Assembly: GCF_000165465.1 (NCBI RefSeq)
Contig: NC_017455.1
Span: forward strand, 310,001-374,000
From: Halanaerobium praevalens DSM 2228
Lineage (GTDB): Bacteria; Bacillota; Halanaerobiia; Halanaerobiales; Halanaerobiaceae
DNA length: 64,000 nucleotides
Direction: 5' to 3'
How positions within the stretch are numbered: the stretch's first letter is position 1; every line of letters begins with the position of its first letter. Positions 50,551 to 58,181 of the stretch are shown one piece after another. The notes under the pieces are model-generated. The model was not told the DNA's origin. It ran no database searches and worked only from the letters and a program-made list of their open reading frames with translations. Made by a program: the position numbers and the translations under genes.

Positions 50551-51685
50551 GCTGTTTAATAATTTTAAAAAAACAGAGCTTAAAAAAAGAAAACGATTTA
50601 ATTTAAATGACTTAGAAGTTTATATCAAAGAAAAATTAGGAGGGGCTGCTTTTTATCAAGCTGCTGGAGGCTATCAAAAGTTTTTTCAGCTTTTAAAAAA
50701 ATTAGAAGCTGATAAACAAATTAGCGCAATTAAAAGTTCTGATTTCAACCAACGCCGCCCTCAGCTTAAAAAGCGCTGGACATTAATAGAAGAGAAATTT
50801 TCAGGCTGGTCAGATAAGGATATTGTCAAACTTTCGCGGCTGCTGGATCTCAGCTATTATCTTAAAAGAAGCAAAAAACAGACTCCAAAATTGAAAATAA
50901 TGCTTTTTAAAATAGCTAAATTTTTAAAAAATAAGCAGGAGCGCGAATGGGCCAGCAGAGAAGAGCGTTCTTTAGAGTTGTTTGGAGATGAAAAATTTCT
51001 AAATCAAAGTCAAGGTAAAAAATTATTAACTAATTTAAAATTAAATTTAGTTGATTTAAAGGCTGAGCATTATAAGCATCTTTTTGTTTACTGGACTTTA
51101 AATCCTACTCAAATTAATAATATCTTAATTATGGAAAATCATTCTGCTTTTATAGGAGCTAAAAAAGCTTTGGCAGCTGGAATTAATATTTTTAATCAAA
51201 ATTTTGATACTGTAATTTATGGCCAAGGCAAAAAAATTGTTAGAAGTTTTTCTTTTTTAGAAGAACTTTTGGGACTAAAACCAGTCGAAGAAAATCAATC
51301 TTATTTAACAAATGAATTAACAAAGGCAGAAGAAAAATTAAAAGACGAAGCTCTTCGGGCTAAGCTTAATATTTATTATGCAGGTGATTTAGATCCAGAA
51401 GGATTAGCTATTTATACAAGTTTGAAAGCTAAATATCCTAAATTTAAAATTAAACTTTTAGGGGAATATTACCAATTACTTTTTAGACTAAATAAGGGAC
51501 CTTATCCTTGTCAAAATAAGCAGCAGAAAAATATAAAAGTTCTCAAAGAAGTGATAAGAGAGCTGAAGCAGGCTAGTTTTGAAGACTTAAGCTTGGACTT
51601 TGAAAATCTTTGGTCTAAAAATTTAAGACTGCCCCAGGAATTAATTACTTTAGAAGTTTTAAAAAAATTCAAAGAGATTAATTAA
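50525..51685 (+). CDS. jetD: Wadjet JetD (TOPRIM nuclease subunit)
   Basis: The 386-residue protein has a basic helical N-terminal domain and a C-terminal TOPRIM-like domain. The catalytic-glutamate motif is ILIMENHSAFIGAKK near residue 200 and the metal-binding Asp motif is YYAGDLDPEGLAIY near 283. This looks more like the DUF2220-type JetD than DUF2399. JetD cleaves plasmid DNA after JetABC stalls on a small circle. The longer frame begins at 50474, but GTG 50525 follows GGGGGAG by ten bases. It overlaps jetC by 26 bases. The subtype of the system is left open. Confidence 0.85.
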   Translation: MLEKENWIKLFNNFKKTELKKRKRFNLNDLEVYIKEKLGGAAFYQAAGGYQKFFQLLKKLEADKQISAIKSSDFNQRRPQLKKRWTLIEEKFSGWSDKDIVKLSRLLDLSYYLKRSKKQTPKLKIMLFKIAKFLKNKQEREWASREERSLELFGDEKFLNQSQGKKLLTNLKLNLVDLKAEHYKHLFVYWTLNPTQINNILIMENHSAFIGAKKALAAGINIFNQNFDTVIYGQGKKIVRSFSFLEELLGLKPVEENQSYLTNELTKAEEKLKDEALRAKLNIYYAGDLDPEGLAIYTSLKAKYPKFKIKLLGEYYQLLFRLNKGPYPCQNKQQKNIKVLKEVIRELKQASFEDLSLDFENLWSKNLRLPQELITLEVLKKFKEIN

Positions 51686-51706
51686 CTATTAGTTTTGGCT
51701 TAATTA

Positions 51707-51715
51707 TGCTATAAT
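51707..51715 (+). promoter_or_regulatory. Extended -10 promoter of the diguanylate cyclase gene
   Basis: TGCTATAAT lies 22 bases after jetD and 68 bases before the ATG at 51783. No good -35 element is visible. Confidence 0.55.
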
Positions 51716-51782
51716 TAAGAAATAATCTTATTAAGAAAAAATATTAAAAAGAATAGATTAATTAAATTAAGGAGAAATAGAG

Positions 51783-52862
51783 ATGGAAATTAAAGATAAG
51801 GTGAGACTTAGCTTAGAAACAAAAATATTTAAAACTATTTTGATTTTTAATATAATAATTTCCATAATAAATATAGTAACAAATTCATTAATTGGTTTTA
51901 GTTTTTGGATTAGTCTCAAATGGGTAGCTCTATCTATTTTGGCTTTAGCTATTTTAGTTTTGAGTAGAAAGAAAAATTTTAGGCAATTTCAGTTTAGATT
52001 AAGTTATTTTTTGTTTTTAATTTTTGTATTTTTTCCTTTTGGCTGGTTCCAATCTGGAGGTAGTTCTAATAATAGCTTAGCTTATATTTTCTTAACTACA
52101 ATTGCAATTTCTTTTTTATTTAAAAGAGGTAAAGTAAGAGATTTTCTTTTTTTTAGCTTAGTTTTAATTTTTATAATGCTTTATTGTATAGAATTTTTTT
52201 ATCCTCATTTAATAATTTTTCATAGTCAAGAATCTCAGTTTTATGATCGTTTAATTCAAATCCCTTTAATTTTATATGCTTCTTATCTAATGTTAGAAAG
52301 GTTTTCTGATGCCTATAATCAGGAAAAAGATAATTTGAAATTATTGACTAAAAAATTAAGACTTGCTAATCAAAAATTAGAAAATATTGCTCACCGTGAT
52401 CCTTTAACTAAAAAATATAATCGGCGGGCTTTTGACCAAGAGATAAAATCTATTTTTAAAGAGAAGTTACAGTTGCAAAAAAAGATTACTTTGGTTTTAA
52501 TAGATGTTGATAACTTTAAAGATATAAATGATAATTATGGTCATGATAAAGGAGATGAGGTATTAGTTTTAATTTCCCAACGTTTAGAAACTTTTATGCC
52601 AGCTCAAAGCTTAATAGCACGTTGGGGTGGAGATGAGTTTGCAGTTATTAGTTATGAAGATGAATATCAGACTCAACTTTATTTAGAAAAATATTACCGT
52701 GAAATGGAAAATCTAAGTACAGAACTTGGCTTTAAAATTAGTTTTAGTGCTGGTTTAAGCTGTTTAAATCAAAAAGATACTGTAAAAAAAATTTTTCAAA
52801 GAGTAGATAAGCTATTATATGAGTCAAAAAGAGAAGGTAAGGCAAGATATAAATTATCTTAG
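51783..52862 (+). CDS. Membrane diguanylate cyclase (GGDEF)
   Basis: The 359-residue protein has six or so hydrophobic segments in residues 15-180, a short coiled linker (KEDNLKLLTKKLRLANQKLENIAHRDPLTK-like; DPLTKKYNRRAFD marks the domain start near 210), and a GGDEF domain with an intact RWGGDEFA active-site loop near 280-285. It should make cyclic di-GMP. No EAL domain is attached, and the inhibitory RxxD site is not obvious. GGAGAAATAG precedes the ATG. It is monocistronic; a terminator follows. Confidence 0.93.
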   Translation: MEIKDKVRLSLETKIFKTILIFNIIISIINIVTNSLIGFSFWISLKWVALSILALAILVLSRKKNFRQFQFRLSYFLFLIFVFFPFGWFQSGGSSNNSLAYIFLTTIAISFLFKRGKVRDFLFFSLVLIFIMLYCIEFFYPHLIIFHSQESQFYDRLIQIPLILYASYLMLERFSDAYNQEKDNLKLLTKKLRLANQKLENIAHRDPLTKKYNRRAFDQEIKSIFKEKLQLQKKITLVLIDVDNFKDINDNYGHDKGDEVLVLISQRLETFMPAQSLIARWGGDEFAVISYEDEYQTQLYLEKYYREMENLSTELGFKISFSAGLSCLNQKDTVKKIFQRVDKLLYESKREGKARYKLS

Positions 52863-52889
52863 ATTATAAGATATAATATTAATTAAAAA

Positions 52890-52916
52890 AGCAGTTCTCG
52901 CTGAGGGCTGTTTTTA
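52890..52916 (+). terminator. Terminator after the diguanylate cyclase gene
   Basis: AGCAGTTCTC (52890-52899), loop GCT and GAGGGCTGTT (52903-52912) pair completely when G-U pairs are allowed. TTTAAATT follows. Confidence 0.7.
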
Positions 52917-52933
52917 AATTGGAGGTTATAAAA

Positions 52934-53905
52934 ATGAACATTGTAGCTTTAGATGCTTATGCTTTAACTCCAGGGGATTTAAAATGGAAGCAAATAAAAG
53001 AACTAGGAGAAATTGAGATTTACCAAAGTACTTCCGAAGCTGAAATTATTAAAAGAGCTGTGGGAGCAGATATTTTGTTAATTAATAAAACACCTTTAAA
53101 AAGTAAAACAATTGAGTCTTTAAAAAACTTAAAGTATATAGGAGTTTTATCAACTGGTTATAATATAGTTGATTTAAAAGCAGCCAGTGCTAATGATATT
53201 ATAGTTACTAATATTCCTGATTATGGGACTGATTCTGTTGCTCAATTTGTTTTTGCTTTATTATTAGAACTAACTCAACAGGTTGGCTATCATAATCAGC
53301 AGGTGAAAGCTGGAGCTTGGACTGAAAAAAAATATTTATCTTTTTGGGATTATCCTTTAATTGAGTTAAAAAACAAGGTTTTGGGGATTGTTGGCTTTGG
53401 CAATATTGGTCAGCGAACAGCTGCATTAGCTTTGAGTTTTGGCATGGAAGTAATAGCTTTTGATCCAAATCCAAAAGTGAAAATTAATGATCCAGAAATT
53501 AAAACAGAAAAAATAAAATTTCTTAGTTTAGAAGAACTTTATTCTCAAAGTGATGTAATTAGTTTGCATTGTCCTTTAAATGATTCAACAAGAGAAATGA
53601 TTGACCAAAAAGCAATTGCAAAGATGAAAGCAGGTGTAATTATTATTAATACTGCTCGCGGTCCTTTGATTGTAGAAGCTGATTTAGCAGCTGCCTTAAA
53701 AAATTCTCAAGTCAAAGCCGCTGCTTTGGATGTTTTAGCAGCTGAGCCGCCGGCAGATTCAAATCCACTTTTAAACTCTAAAAAGACCATTATAACTCCA
53801 CATATAGCTTGGGCGACTGAAGAAGCGCGAGAACGTTTGATGACTATTGCTTATCATAATCTTAAAAAATTTATGGAGGGCCAAGTAATTAATCAAGTTA
53901 ATTAA
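52934..53905 (+). CDS. D-2-hydroxyacid dehydrogenase (glycerate dehydrogenase-like)
   Basis: The 323-residue enzyme has the NAD-binding motif GIVGFGNIGQRTAAL near residue 150. The catalytic residues are Arg in INTARGPLIVEADL, Glu in the LAAEPP region and His in TPHIAWAT. The substrate end resembles hydroxypyruvate reductase/glycerate dehydrogenase. The glycerate kinase gene 13 bases downstream supports interconversion of hydroxypyruvate and D-glycerate. ATG 52934 is chosen because the preceding TTG lies in the GGAGG ribosome-binding site. Confidence 0.88.
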   Translation: MNIVALDAYALTPGDLKWKQIKELGEIEIYQSTSEAEIIKRAVGADILLINKTPLKSKTIESLKNLKYIGVLSTGYNIVDLKAASANDIIVTNIPDYGTDSVAQFVFALLLELTQQVGYHNQQVKAGAWTEKKYLSFWDYPLIELKNKVLGIVGFGNIGQRTAALALSFGMEVIAFDPNPKVKINDPEIKTEKIKFLSLEELYSQSDVISLHCPLNDSTREMIDQKAIAKMKAGVIIINTARGPLIVEADLAAALKNSQVKAAALDVLAAEPPADSNPLLNSKKTIITPHIAWATEEARERLMTIAYHNLKKFMEGQVINQVN

Positions 53906-53918
53906 GGAGGTAATTTAA

Positions 53919-55064
53919 TTGAATATTTTAGTTGCTCCTGATTCATTTAAAGGATCTTTGACTGCTTTAGAGGTAGCTGAAAATATTAAAGAAGGGATTA
54001 AAATTGCTGTTCCCCAAGCTAAAGTTGAGCTGCTGCCAATGGCTGATGGAGGAGAGGGAACAGTTCAGGCTTTAGTTGATGCTACTGGAGGCCAGATTAT
54101 AAAAACTAAAGTGACAGGTCCTTTAGGAGCCAAAGTTGATTCTTTTTATGGTCTCTTAGGTAATAATAAGACTGCAGTGATCGAAATGGCAGCTGCTTCT
54201 GGACTTCTTTTGGTGCCTAAAGACCAAAGAAATCCTCTCAAGACTACTACTTATGGAACTGGAGAATTAATTAAATCTGCTTTGGATCAGGGAGCTGAAA
54301 AAATTATTATTGGAATTGGGGGCTCAGCTACTAATGATGCTGGAGTTGGGATGGCCCAAGCACTGGGTGCTCAAATTCTTAATGCAGCAGGTCAGCAGAT
54401 AGGTTTTGGCGGTGGTAGTTTAGATCAGATAGCAAAAATTGATTTAGAGGGCTTAGATCCTCGACTGGAAAAAACAGAAATTTTAACTGCTTGCGATGTT
54501 GATAATCCACTTTTTGGTCAAAATGGAGCAGCTTATATTTATGCTCCTCAAAAAGGTGCTGATTCTAAAATGGTTAAAAAACTTGATCAAAAGCTGCGCT
54601 ATTTTAATCAGAAGTTAATTGAAGAATTAGGGGAAAACATTAATGAAATTCCTGGAGCTGGAGCGGCAGGAGGCTTAGGAGCTGGTTTATTAGCTTTTTT
54701 AGAAGCTGATTTGAAAGCTGGAATTAAAATAATACTTGAGCTTCTTAATTTTGAAAAAAAGTTAGAAAATGTCGATTTGGTAATTACAGGAGAAGGCTGT
54801 TTAGATGCCCAAAGTCTGAATGGCAAAGTACCAGTTGGGGTTGCACATGCTGCTGCCCCAAAAGAAATCCCAGTTATTGCTATTGCAGGTTCTTTAGGCC
54901 CCAAAGCTGATAAAATTTTAGCCGAAGGTGTTAATTCATATTTTTCAATTATAAATAAGCCAGCAACTTTAGCTGAAATAATTGATCAGACTCCAGAGTT
55001 AATAGTTTCTTTAAGTGAGCAGATAATGAGAACAATTTTATTGGTACCGGGTACAGAAAAATAA
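53919..55064 (+). CDS. garK: Glycerate 2-kinase (GarK/GlxK family)
   Basis: The 381-residue kinase begins ILVAPDSFKGSLTALEVAENI and contains MADGGEGTVQ, GIGGSATNDAGVGMAQALGAQ and GAAGGLGAGLLAFL, all specific to the GlxK/GarK family. It phosphorylates D-glycerate to 2-phosphoglycerate and feeds glycolysis. TTG 53919 is the start, behind AAGGAGG. The last eight codons (LLVPGTEK) lie inside a GGTACC-type repeat that starts at 55041, so the C-terminus may have been changed by repeat insertion. Confidence 0.92.
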   Translation: MNILVAPDSFKGSLTALEVAENIKEGIKIAVPQAKVELLPMADGGEGTVQALVDATGGQIIKTKVTGPLGAKVDSFYGLLGNNKTAVIEMAAASGLLLVPKDQRNPLKTTTYGTGELIKSALDQGAEKIIIGIGGSATNDAGVGMAQALGAQILNAAGQQIGFGGGSLDQIAKIDLEGLDPRLEKTEILTACDVDNPLFGQNGAAYIYAPQKGADSKMVKKLDQKLRYFNQKLIEELGENINEIPGAGAAGGLGAGLLAFLEADLKAGIKIILELLNFEKKLENVDLVITGEGCLDAQSLNGKVPVGVAHAAAPKEIPVIAIAGSLGPKADKILAEGVNSYFSIINKPATLAEIIDQTPELIVSLSEQIMRTILLVPGTEK

Positions 55065-55153
55065 AAAAATAAGTAGAAGGCTGAATACAAAAGCTGGTAT
55101 GTCAGGCTTCTACTTTAACTAAGTGATAAAAATAACTTTAACCAGGTACCAAC
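55041..55153. repeat. GGTACC-ended repeat with internal hairpin (diverged relative of the palindrome)
   Basis: The element begins TTGGTACCGGGT and ends in ACCAGGTACCAA, imperfect inverted ends that share the GGTACCTGGTTA core of the palindromes at 38911-42520. Inside, AAGTAGAAG (near 55071) pairs with CTTCTACTT, with CTGA/TCAG further in, forming a hairpin that may also end the garK transcript. Confidence 0.65.
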
Positions 55154-55159
55154 AAGCAA

Positions 55160-56152
55160 TTATTTGGCCATAATTGCTTCAATAGCAGCTAGCTCTTCAT
55201 TATTAAATCTTATATTGTTTAAACTACCAACATTTTCAATAATTTGCTCTACTTTGCTTGTTCCCACTAAAACTGAAGTAGCACCTTGTTCTAGAACCCA
55301 GGCTAAGGCCATTTGAGATAAGCTCTGGTTGCGATCAGCTGCAATTTGATTTAGCTTTTCAACTTTTTTTAATTTTTCAGCAGTAATACTATCTTTTTTA
55401 AGAAAGCCACTTTCTTTAGCAGCTCTCGAATCTGCTGGAATTCCATCTAAATATTTATCAGTTAATAATCCTTGCGCTAGAGGAGAATAAATAATCGAGC
55501 CTAAGCTCATTTCTTTTAATTTGGCCAAGAGATTTTCTTTTTCAGACCAACGATCAAAAATAGAATAGTTATACTGGTTTAAAAGTAAATCGATTCCCAT
55601 ATTTTCAGCAATTTCTACTGCTTTTTTAGTTTGTTGAGCATTATAATTTGAGATTCCAACATATAAGGCTTTTCCCTGTTTTTGAATCTGTTTTAAAGCT
55701 CCAATTGTTTCTTTAAGTGGTGTATCTGGATCAGGTCGGTGATGATAAAAGATATCTACATAATCAAGGCCCATTCTACTTAAACTTTGATCAATACTGG
55801 AAATTAAATATTTACGAGAGCCCCAATTTCCATATGGACCAGGCCACATATAATAACCAGCTTTAGAAGAAATAATTAGCTGATCTCGATATGGTTTAAA
55901 ATCCTTTTCCAGCAAAATCCCCATTGTTTCCTCAGCTGAACCAGCTGGAGGTCCATAATTATTGGCTAAATCAAAATGAGTTATGCCTAAATCAAAAGCT
56001 TTTTGCAGCATTTTCCTTGCATTTTCTAAACTGTCAACTCCGCCAAAGTTATGCCAGAGGCCTAAAGAAATAGCTGGTAATTTAAGTCCGCTGTCTCCAA
56101 CATAATTATAATTCATTTTTTGATAACGATCTTCTGCAGCTAAATAAGGCAT
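55160..56152 (-). CDS. Aldo/keto reductase (YghZ-like)
   Basis: The 330-residue TIM-barrel oxidoreductase contains LGLWHNFG near residue 31, FDLANNYGPPAGSAEE with the catalytic Asp and Tyr, the Lys in IISSKAGY, the His in IFYHHRPD and the NADP-binding segment VLVGTSKVEQI. It resembles YghZ/GPR-type reductases that act on glyceraldehyde 3-phosphate or methylglyoxal. AGGAGGAG precedes the ATG. It is convergent with the glycerate kinase gene and lies between two diverged repeats. Confidence 0.9.
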   Translation of the reverse strand: MPYLAAEDRYQKMNYNYVGDSGLKLPAISLGLWHNFGGVDSLENARKMLQKAFDLGITHFDLANNYGPPAGSAEETMGILLEKDFKPYRDQLIISSKAGYYMWPGPYGNWGSRKYLISSIDQSLSRMGLDYVDIFYHHRPDPDTPLKETIGALKQIQKQGKALYVGISNYNAQQTKKAVEIAENMGIDLLLNQYNYSIFDRWSEKENLLAKLKEMSLGSIIYSPLAQGLLTDKYLDGIPADSRAAKESGFLKKDSITAEKLKKVEKLNQIAADRNQSLSQMALAWVLEQGATSVLVGTSKVEQIIENVGSLNNIRFNNEELAAIEAIMAK

Positions 56153-56207
56153 TTTATCTCCTCCTATTTGAGATTAGCTTTTACTGTTTAAAATTATTAT
56201 AACATAA

Positions 56208-56253
56208 TTAGTACCAGGTACAAGTTATTTTTTTCACTTTAACCAGGTACCAA
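56208..56253. repeat. Diverged GGTACC repeat
   Basis: TTAGTACCAGGTACAAG at the left and CTTTAACCAGGTACCAA at the right are imperfect inverted ends around a T run. It is a shorter asymmetric member of the same repeat family. Confidence 0.6.
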
Positions 56254-56260
56254 AAAGTTA

Positions 56261-56291
56261 AAAAAAAGACTCTAGTTTTAAAACTAGAGCC
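56261..56291 (-). terminator. Terminator of the 56364-56954 gene
   Basis: On the minus strand GGCTCTAGTTTT and AAAACTAGAGTC form a stem that is followed by seven T residues (A run at 56261-56267 on the plus strand). Confidence 0.85.
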
Positions 56292-56363
56292 TTTAGCGAT
56301 ATATTGAAAGTTAGTTAGGAGTTGATCATAATTTTAAATAATAATTGAGATTAAAGTCAAAGC

Positions 56364-56954
56364 TTATTTAGCTTTTATAAATTCTATAAACTGATCAGTT
56401 TGATCTTTAATATTTGTCATTTCTTTTTCAGATTTTTGGCCAATAACAGCTTCTTGATTAACTAGTAATAAATTAAATTCTTTAGTATTAGCAAAAGCTT
56501 CTAAATCTGCTTTAACTTTATCCATAATAAATGGGTAATAATTTTTCTTTAATTCGTTTAGTTTTTTTGCTTCATTTTCTTCATCTTTAATATTTTCTTT
56601 TTCAACTTTATATTCTTCATAGATAGATTTAGTTTCTGGGTGAGCTGCCATTAATTTTTCAAAATCAATTTTAGCAGCTGAGTGATCTTTATTTTCCATT
56701 TCAGCTTCCTCAGCTTGATCAGTTTTTAATTCTTTTGGCATTTCTACTTCATTTAAGGTTTCAGCTTCAATATCAGTATCTGTTTTTTCATTGTTAATTT
56801 CATCTTTGGCAGATTGCTCAGAATTTATATTTTCAGTTATTTCAAACTTATTGTTTGTTTCTGGCTCCTCAGTTTTGTTTTTAGCATAAATTACCCCACT
56901 AAATATAATTAAGACTGCTAAACCAATTGCAATTATTTTTTTTCTGTTATTCAT
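56364..56954 (-). CDS. Membrane-anchored acidic protein of unknown function
   Basis: The 196-residue protein has an N-terminal hydrophobic helix (KIIAIGLAVLIIFSGVIYA) with no following cysteine or clear cleavage site, so it is probably a signal anchor. Residues about 30-95 are a Glu/Asn/Lys-rich disordered stretch. The C-terminal part (IDFEKLMAAHPETKSIYEEYKVEKENIKDEENEAKK and KVKADLEAFANTKEFNLLLVNQEAVIG) is a charged helical region reminiscent of OmpH/Skp-like chaperones, but too short to assign. ATG 56954 is preferred, nine bases from GAAAGG. Its promoter carries the direct repeats at 57075-57106. Confidence 0.7.
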   Translation of the reverse strand: MNNRKKIIAIGLAVLIIFSGVIYAKNKTEEPETNNKFEITENINSEQSAKDEINNEKTDTDIEAETLNEVEMPKELKTDQAEEAEMENKDHSAAKIDFEKLMAAHPETKSIYEEYKVEKENIKDEENEAKKLNELKKNYYPFIMDKVKADLEAFANTKEFNLLLVNQEAVIGQKSEKEMTNIKDQTDQFIEFIKAK

Positions 56955-57064
56955 AATTATCATCCTTTCGTTTTTTTTAAAAAAATATTTTTTGAAAGCT
57001 AAATCGTGAAATTAAAAAATGAAATTAATTTTCAAGTTTGGCTTTATCACCTCCGGCAACTAAT

Positions 57065-57106
57065 ATAATAGCAAGCAAATTTAAGCAAAGTATGAGCAAA
57101 GTTTGA
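57065..57106 (-). promoter_or_regulatory. Candidate activator-dependent promoter with three direct repeats
   Basis: On the plus strand GCAAATTTAA (57075-57084), GCAAAGTATGA (57085-57095) and GCAAAGTTTGA (57096-57106) repeat with a 10-11 bp period. A minus-strand -10 TATTAT lies at 57065-57070 and no -35 match is present; the repeats occupy that place. This is the layout of OmpR/PhoB-family activation sites. The regulator at 60050 is the nearest candidate. Confidence 0.5.
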
Positions 57107-57186
57107 ATTATTATTTAAATTTATTAATTAGTGAAATTATATTTAAATTAATTAAAATTTATTTCGATCAAATTTTAGTTCTTAAA

Positions 57187-57215
57187 TTGACTAAAAGATT
57201 TATATAATATAATAT
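57187..57215 (+). promoter_or_regulatory. Promoter of the nucleotidase-domain/two-component operon
   Basis: TTGACT (57187-57192) is followed by TAATAT at 17 bases (57210-57215), and by an overlapping TATAAT at 15 bases. Confidence 0.6.
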
Positions 57216-57253
57216 GGAACTGAAATGACTTGAGATAAAGGAGAATGATAATT

Positions 57254-58174
57254 TTGAAAAAGTTAATTATTTGTTTAGTTTTTTTAACTATCTTAACTGC
57301 AAATACAATTTCAGCAGCTGCAGCTGTTGATAAAAAAATTGAATTAAATGGGGAATCAATTAATTTAGAAGATGATGAACAAATCATGAAATTAAAAGAA
57401 GAAATAGAAAAAAAGAGTGAAAAAGAAAAAGACATGATTATTGGCAGTACAGTTATATTTTTAAATGGTCAAGAAAACCATATTAGAAATAGTGAAAGTA
57501 ATTTGGGCTGTTTAATCACTGATGCAGTTTTAGCTAAAACAAAGGCTGAAGCAGTAATCATTAATAGCAGAACAATTAATGCTTCAATTGCTAAAGGCTT
57601 AATTAGTATGCGAGATATAAAAAGAGCTCTACCGGCTCAAGATGAAATAATAATAAAAGAAATAAAAGGTTCAAAATTAGTTGAAGTATTAGAGCATTCA
57701 ATTTCAAAATACCCTGAGAATGCTAGCTTTTTTCCTCAATTAAGTGGAATCAAAATTATTTTTGCAGAAATTGAGGGAGCAGCAAATAAGATTTTAAAAG
57801 TTTTAGTTAATTCCAAGCCTCTAAAAGAAAATAAATATTATTTAATTGCAACTAATGATTCTTTAGCTCAAGGGGGAGATGGGTTCAAAAAGCTGGCCCA
57901 GGCTAAAAAAATTAAAAATTCAGGTCGGCTTGATCAAATTTTTAAAGAATATTTACAGGAAAAAGAGATTATTGAAAAAGTTAAAGCTAATCGAATTATA
58001 GCTGTTTCTAAAGTTGGTAATAATTATTTTTATCGAATTCAAAAAGGAGATTATCTTTATTTAATTGCCAATAAATTTTCAGTTTCAGTTAAAAAAATTA
58101 TGCAGGCTAATAATTTAAAAAATATAAGTCTGATTTATGAAGGCCAAAAATTGATTATTCCTGGATTAAGGTGA
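57254..58174 (+). CDS. Exported orphan 5'-nucleotidase C-terminal domain with LysM
   Basis: The 306-residue protein has a signal peptide (KKLIICLVFLTILTANTISAA). Residues about 80-245 form a 5_nucleotid_C domain (NLGCLITDAVLAKTKAEAVI, RTINASIAKGLISMRDIKRALP and LIATNDSLAQGGDGFKKL). Residues about 258-304 form a LysM repeat that binds peptidoglycan or chitin-type glycans. The metallophosphatase domain that normally precedes the C-domain is absent, so catalysis alone is unlikely; a ligand-binding role is possible. TTG 57254 lies ten bases from AGGAG; ATG 57245 is too close. A sensor kinase follows by seven bases. Confidence 0.82.
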   Translation: MKKLIICLVFLTILTANTISAAAAVDKKIELNGESINLEDDEQIMKLKEEIEKKSEKEKDMIIGSTVIFLNGQENHIRNSESNLGCLITDAVLAKTKAEAVIINSRTINASIAKGLISMRDIKRALPAQDEIIIKEIKGSKLVEVLEHSISKYPENASFFPQLSGIKIIFAEIEGAANKILKVLVNSKPLKENKYYLIATNDSLAQGGDGFKKLAQAKKIKNSGRLDQIFKEYLQEKEIIEKVKANRIIAVSKVGNNYFYRIQKGDYLYLIANKFSVSVKKIMQANNLKNISLIYEGQKLIIPGLR

Positions 58175-58181
58175 GTTAAAA

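Noticed and set aside
43817-51685. Interpretation as an MksBEF or MukBEF chromosome condensin
   Set aside because: The fourth gene with a TOPRIM-type nuclease motif and the overlapping order A-B-C-D indicate Wadjet instead.
57013-57070. Possible riboswitch in the leader of the minus-strand anchored protein (GCCGGAGGTGATAAAGCC)
   Set aside because: It shares only a short GC-rich string with known classes; I could not build the stems of a c-di-GMP or other known aptamer.
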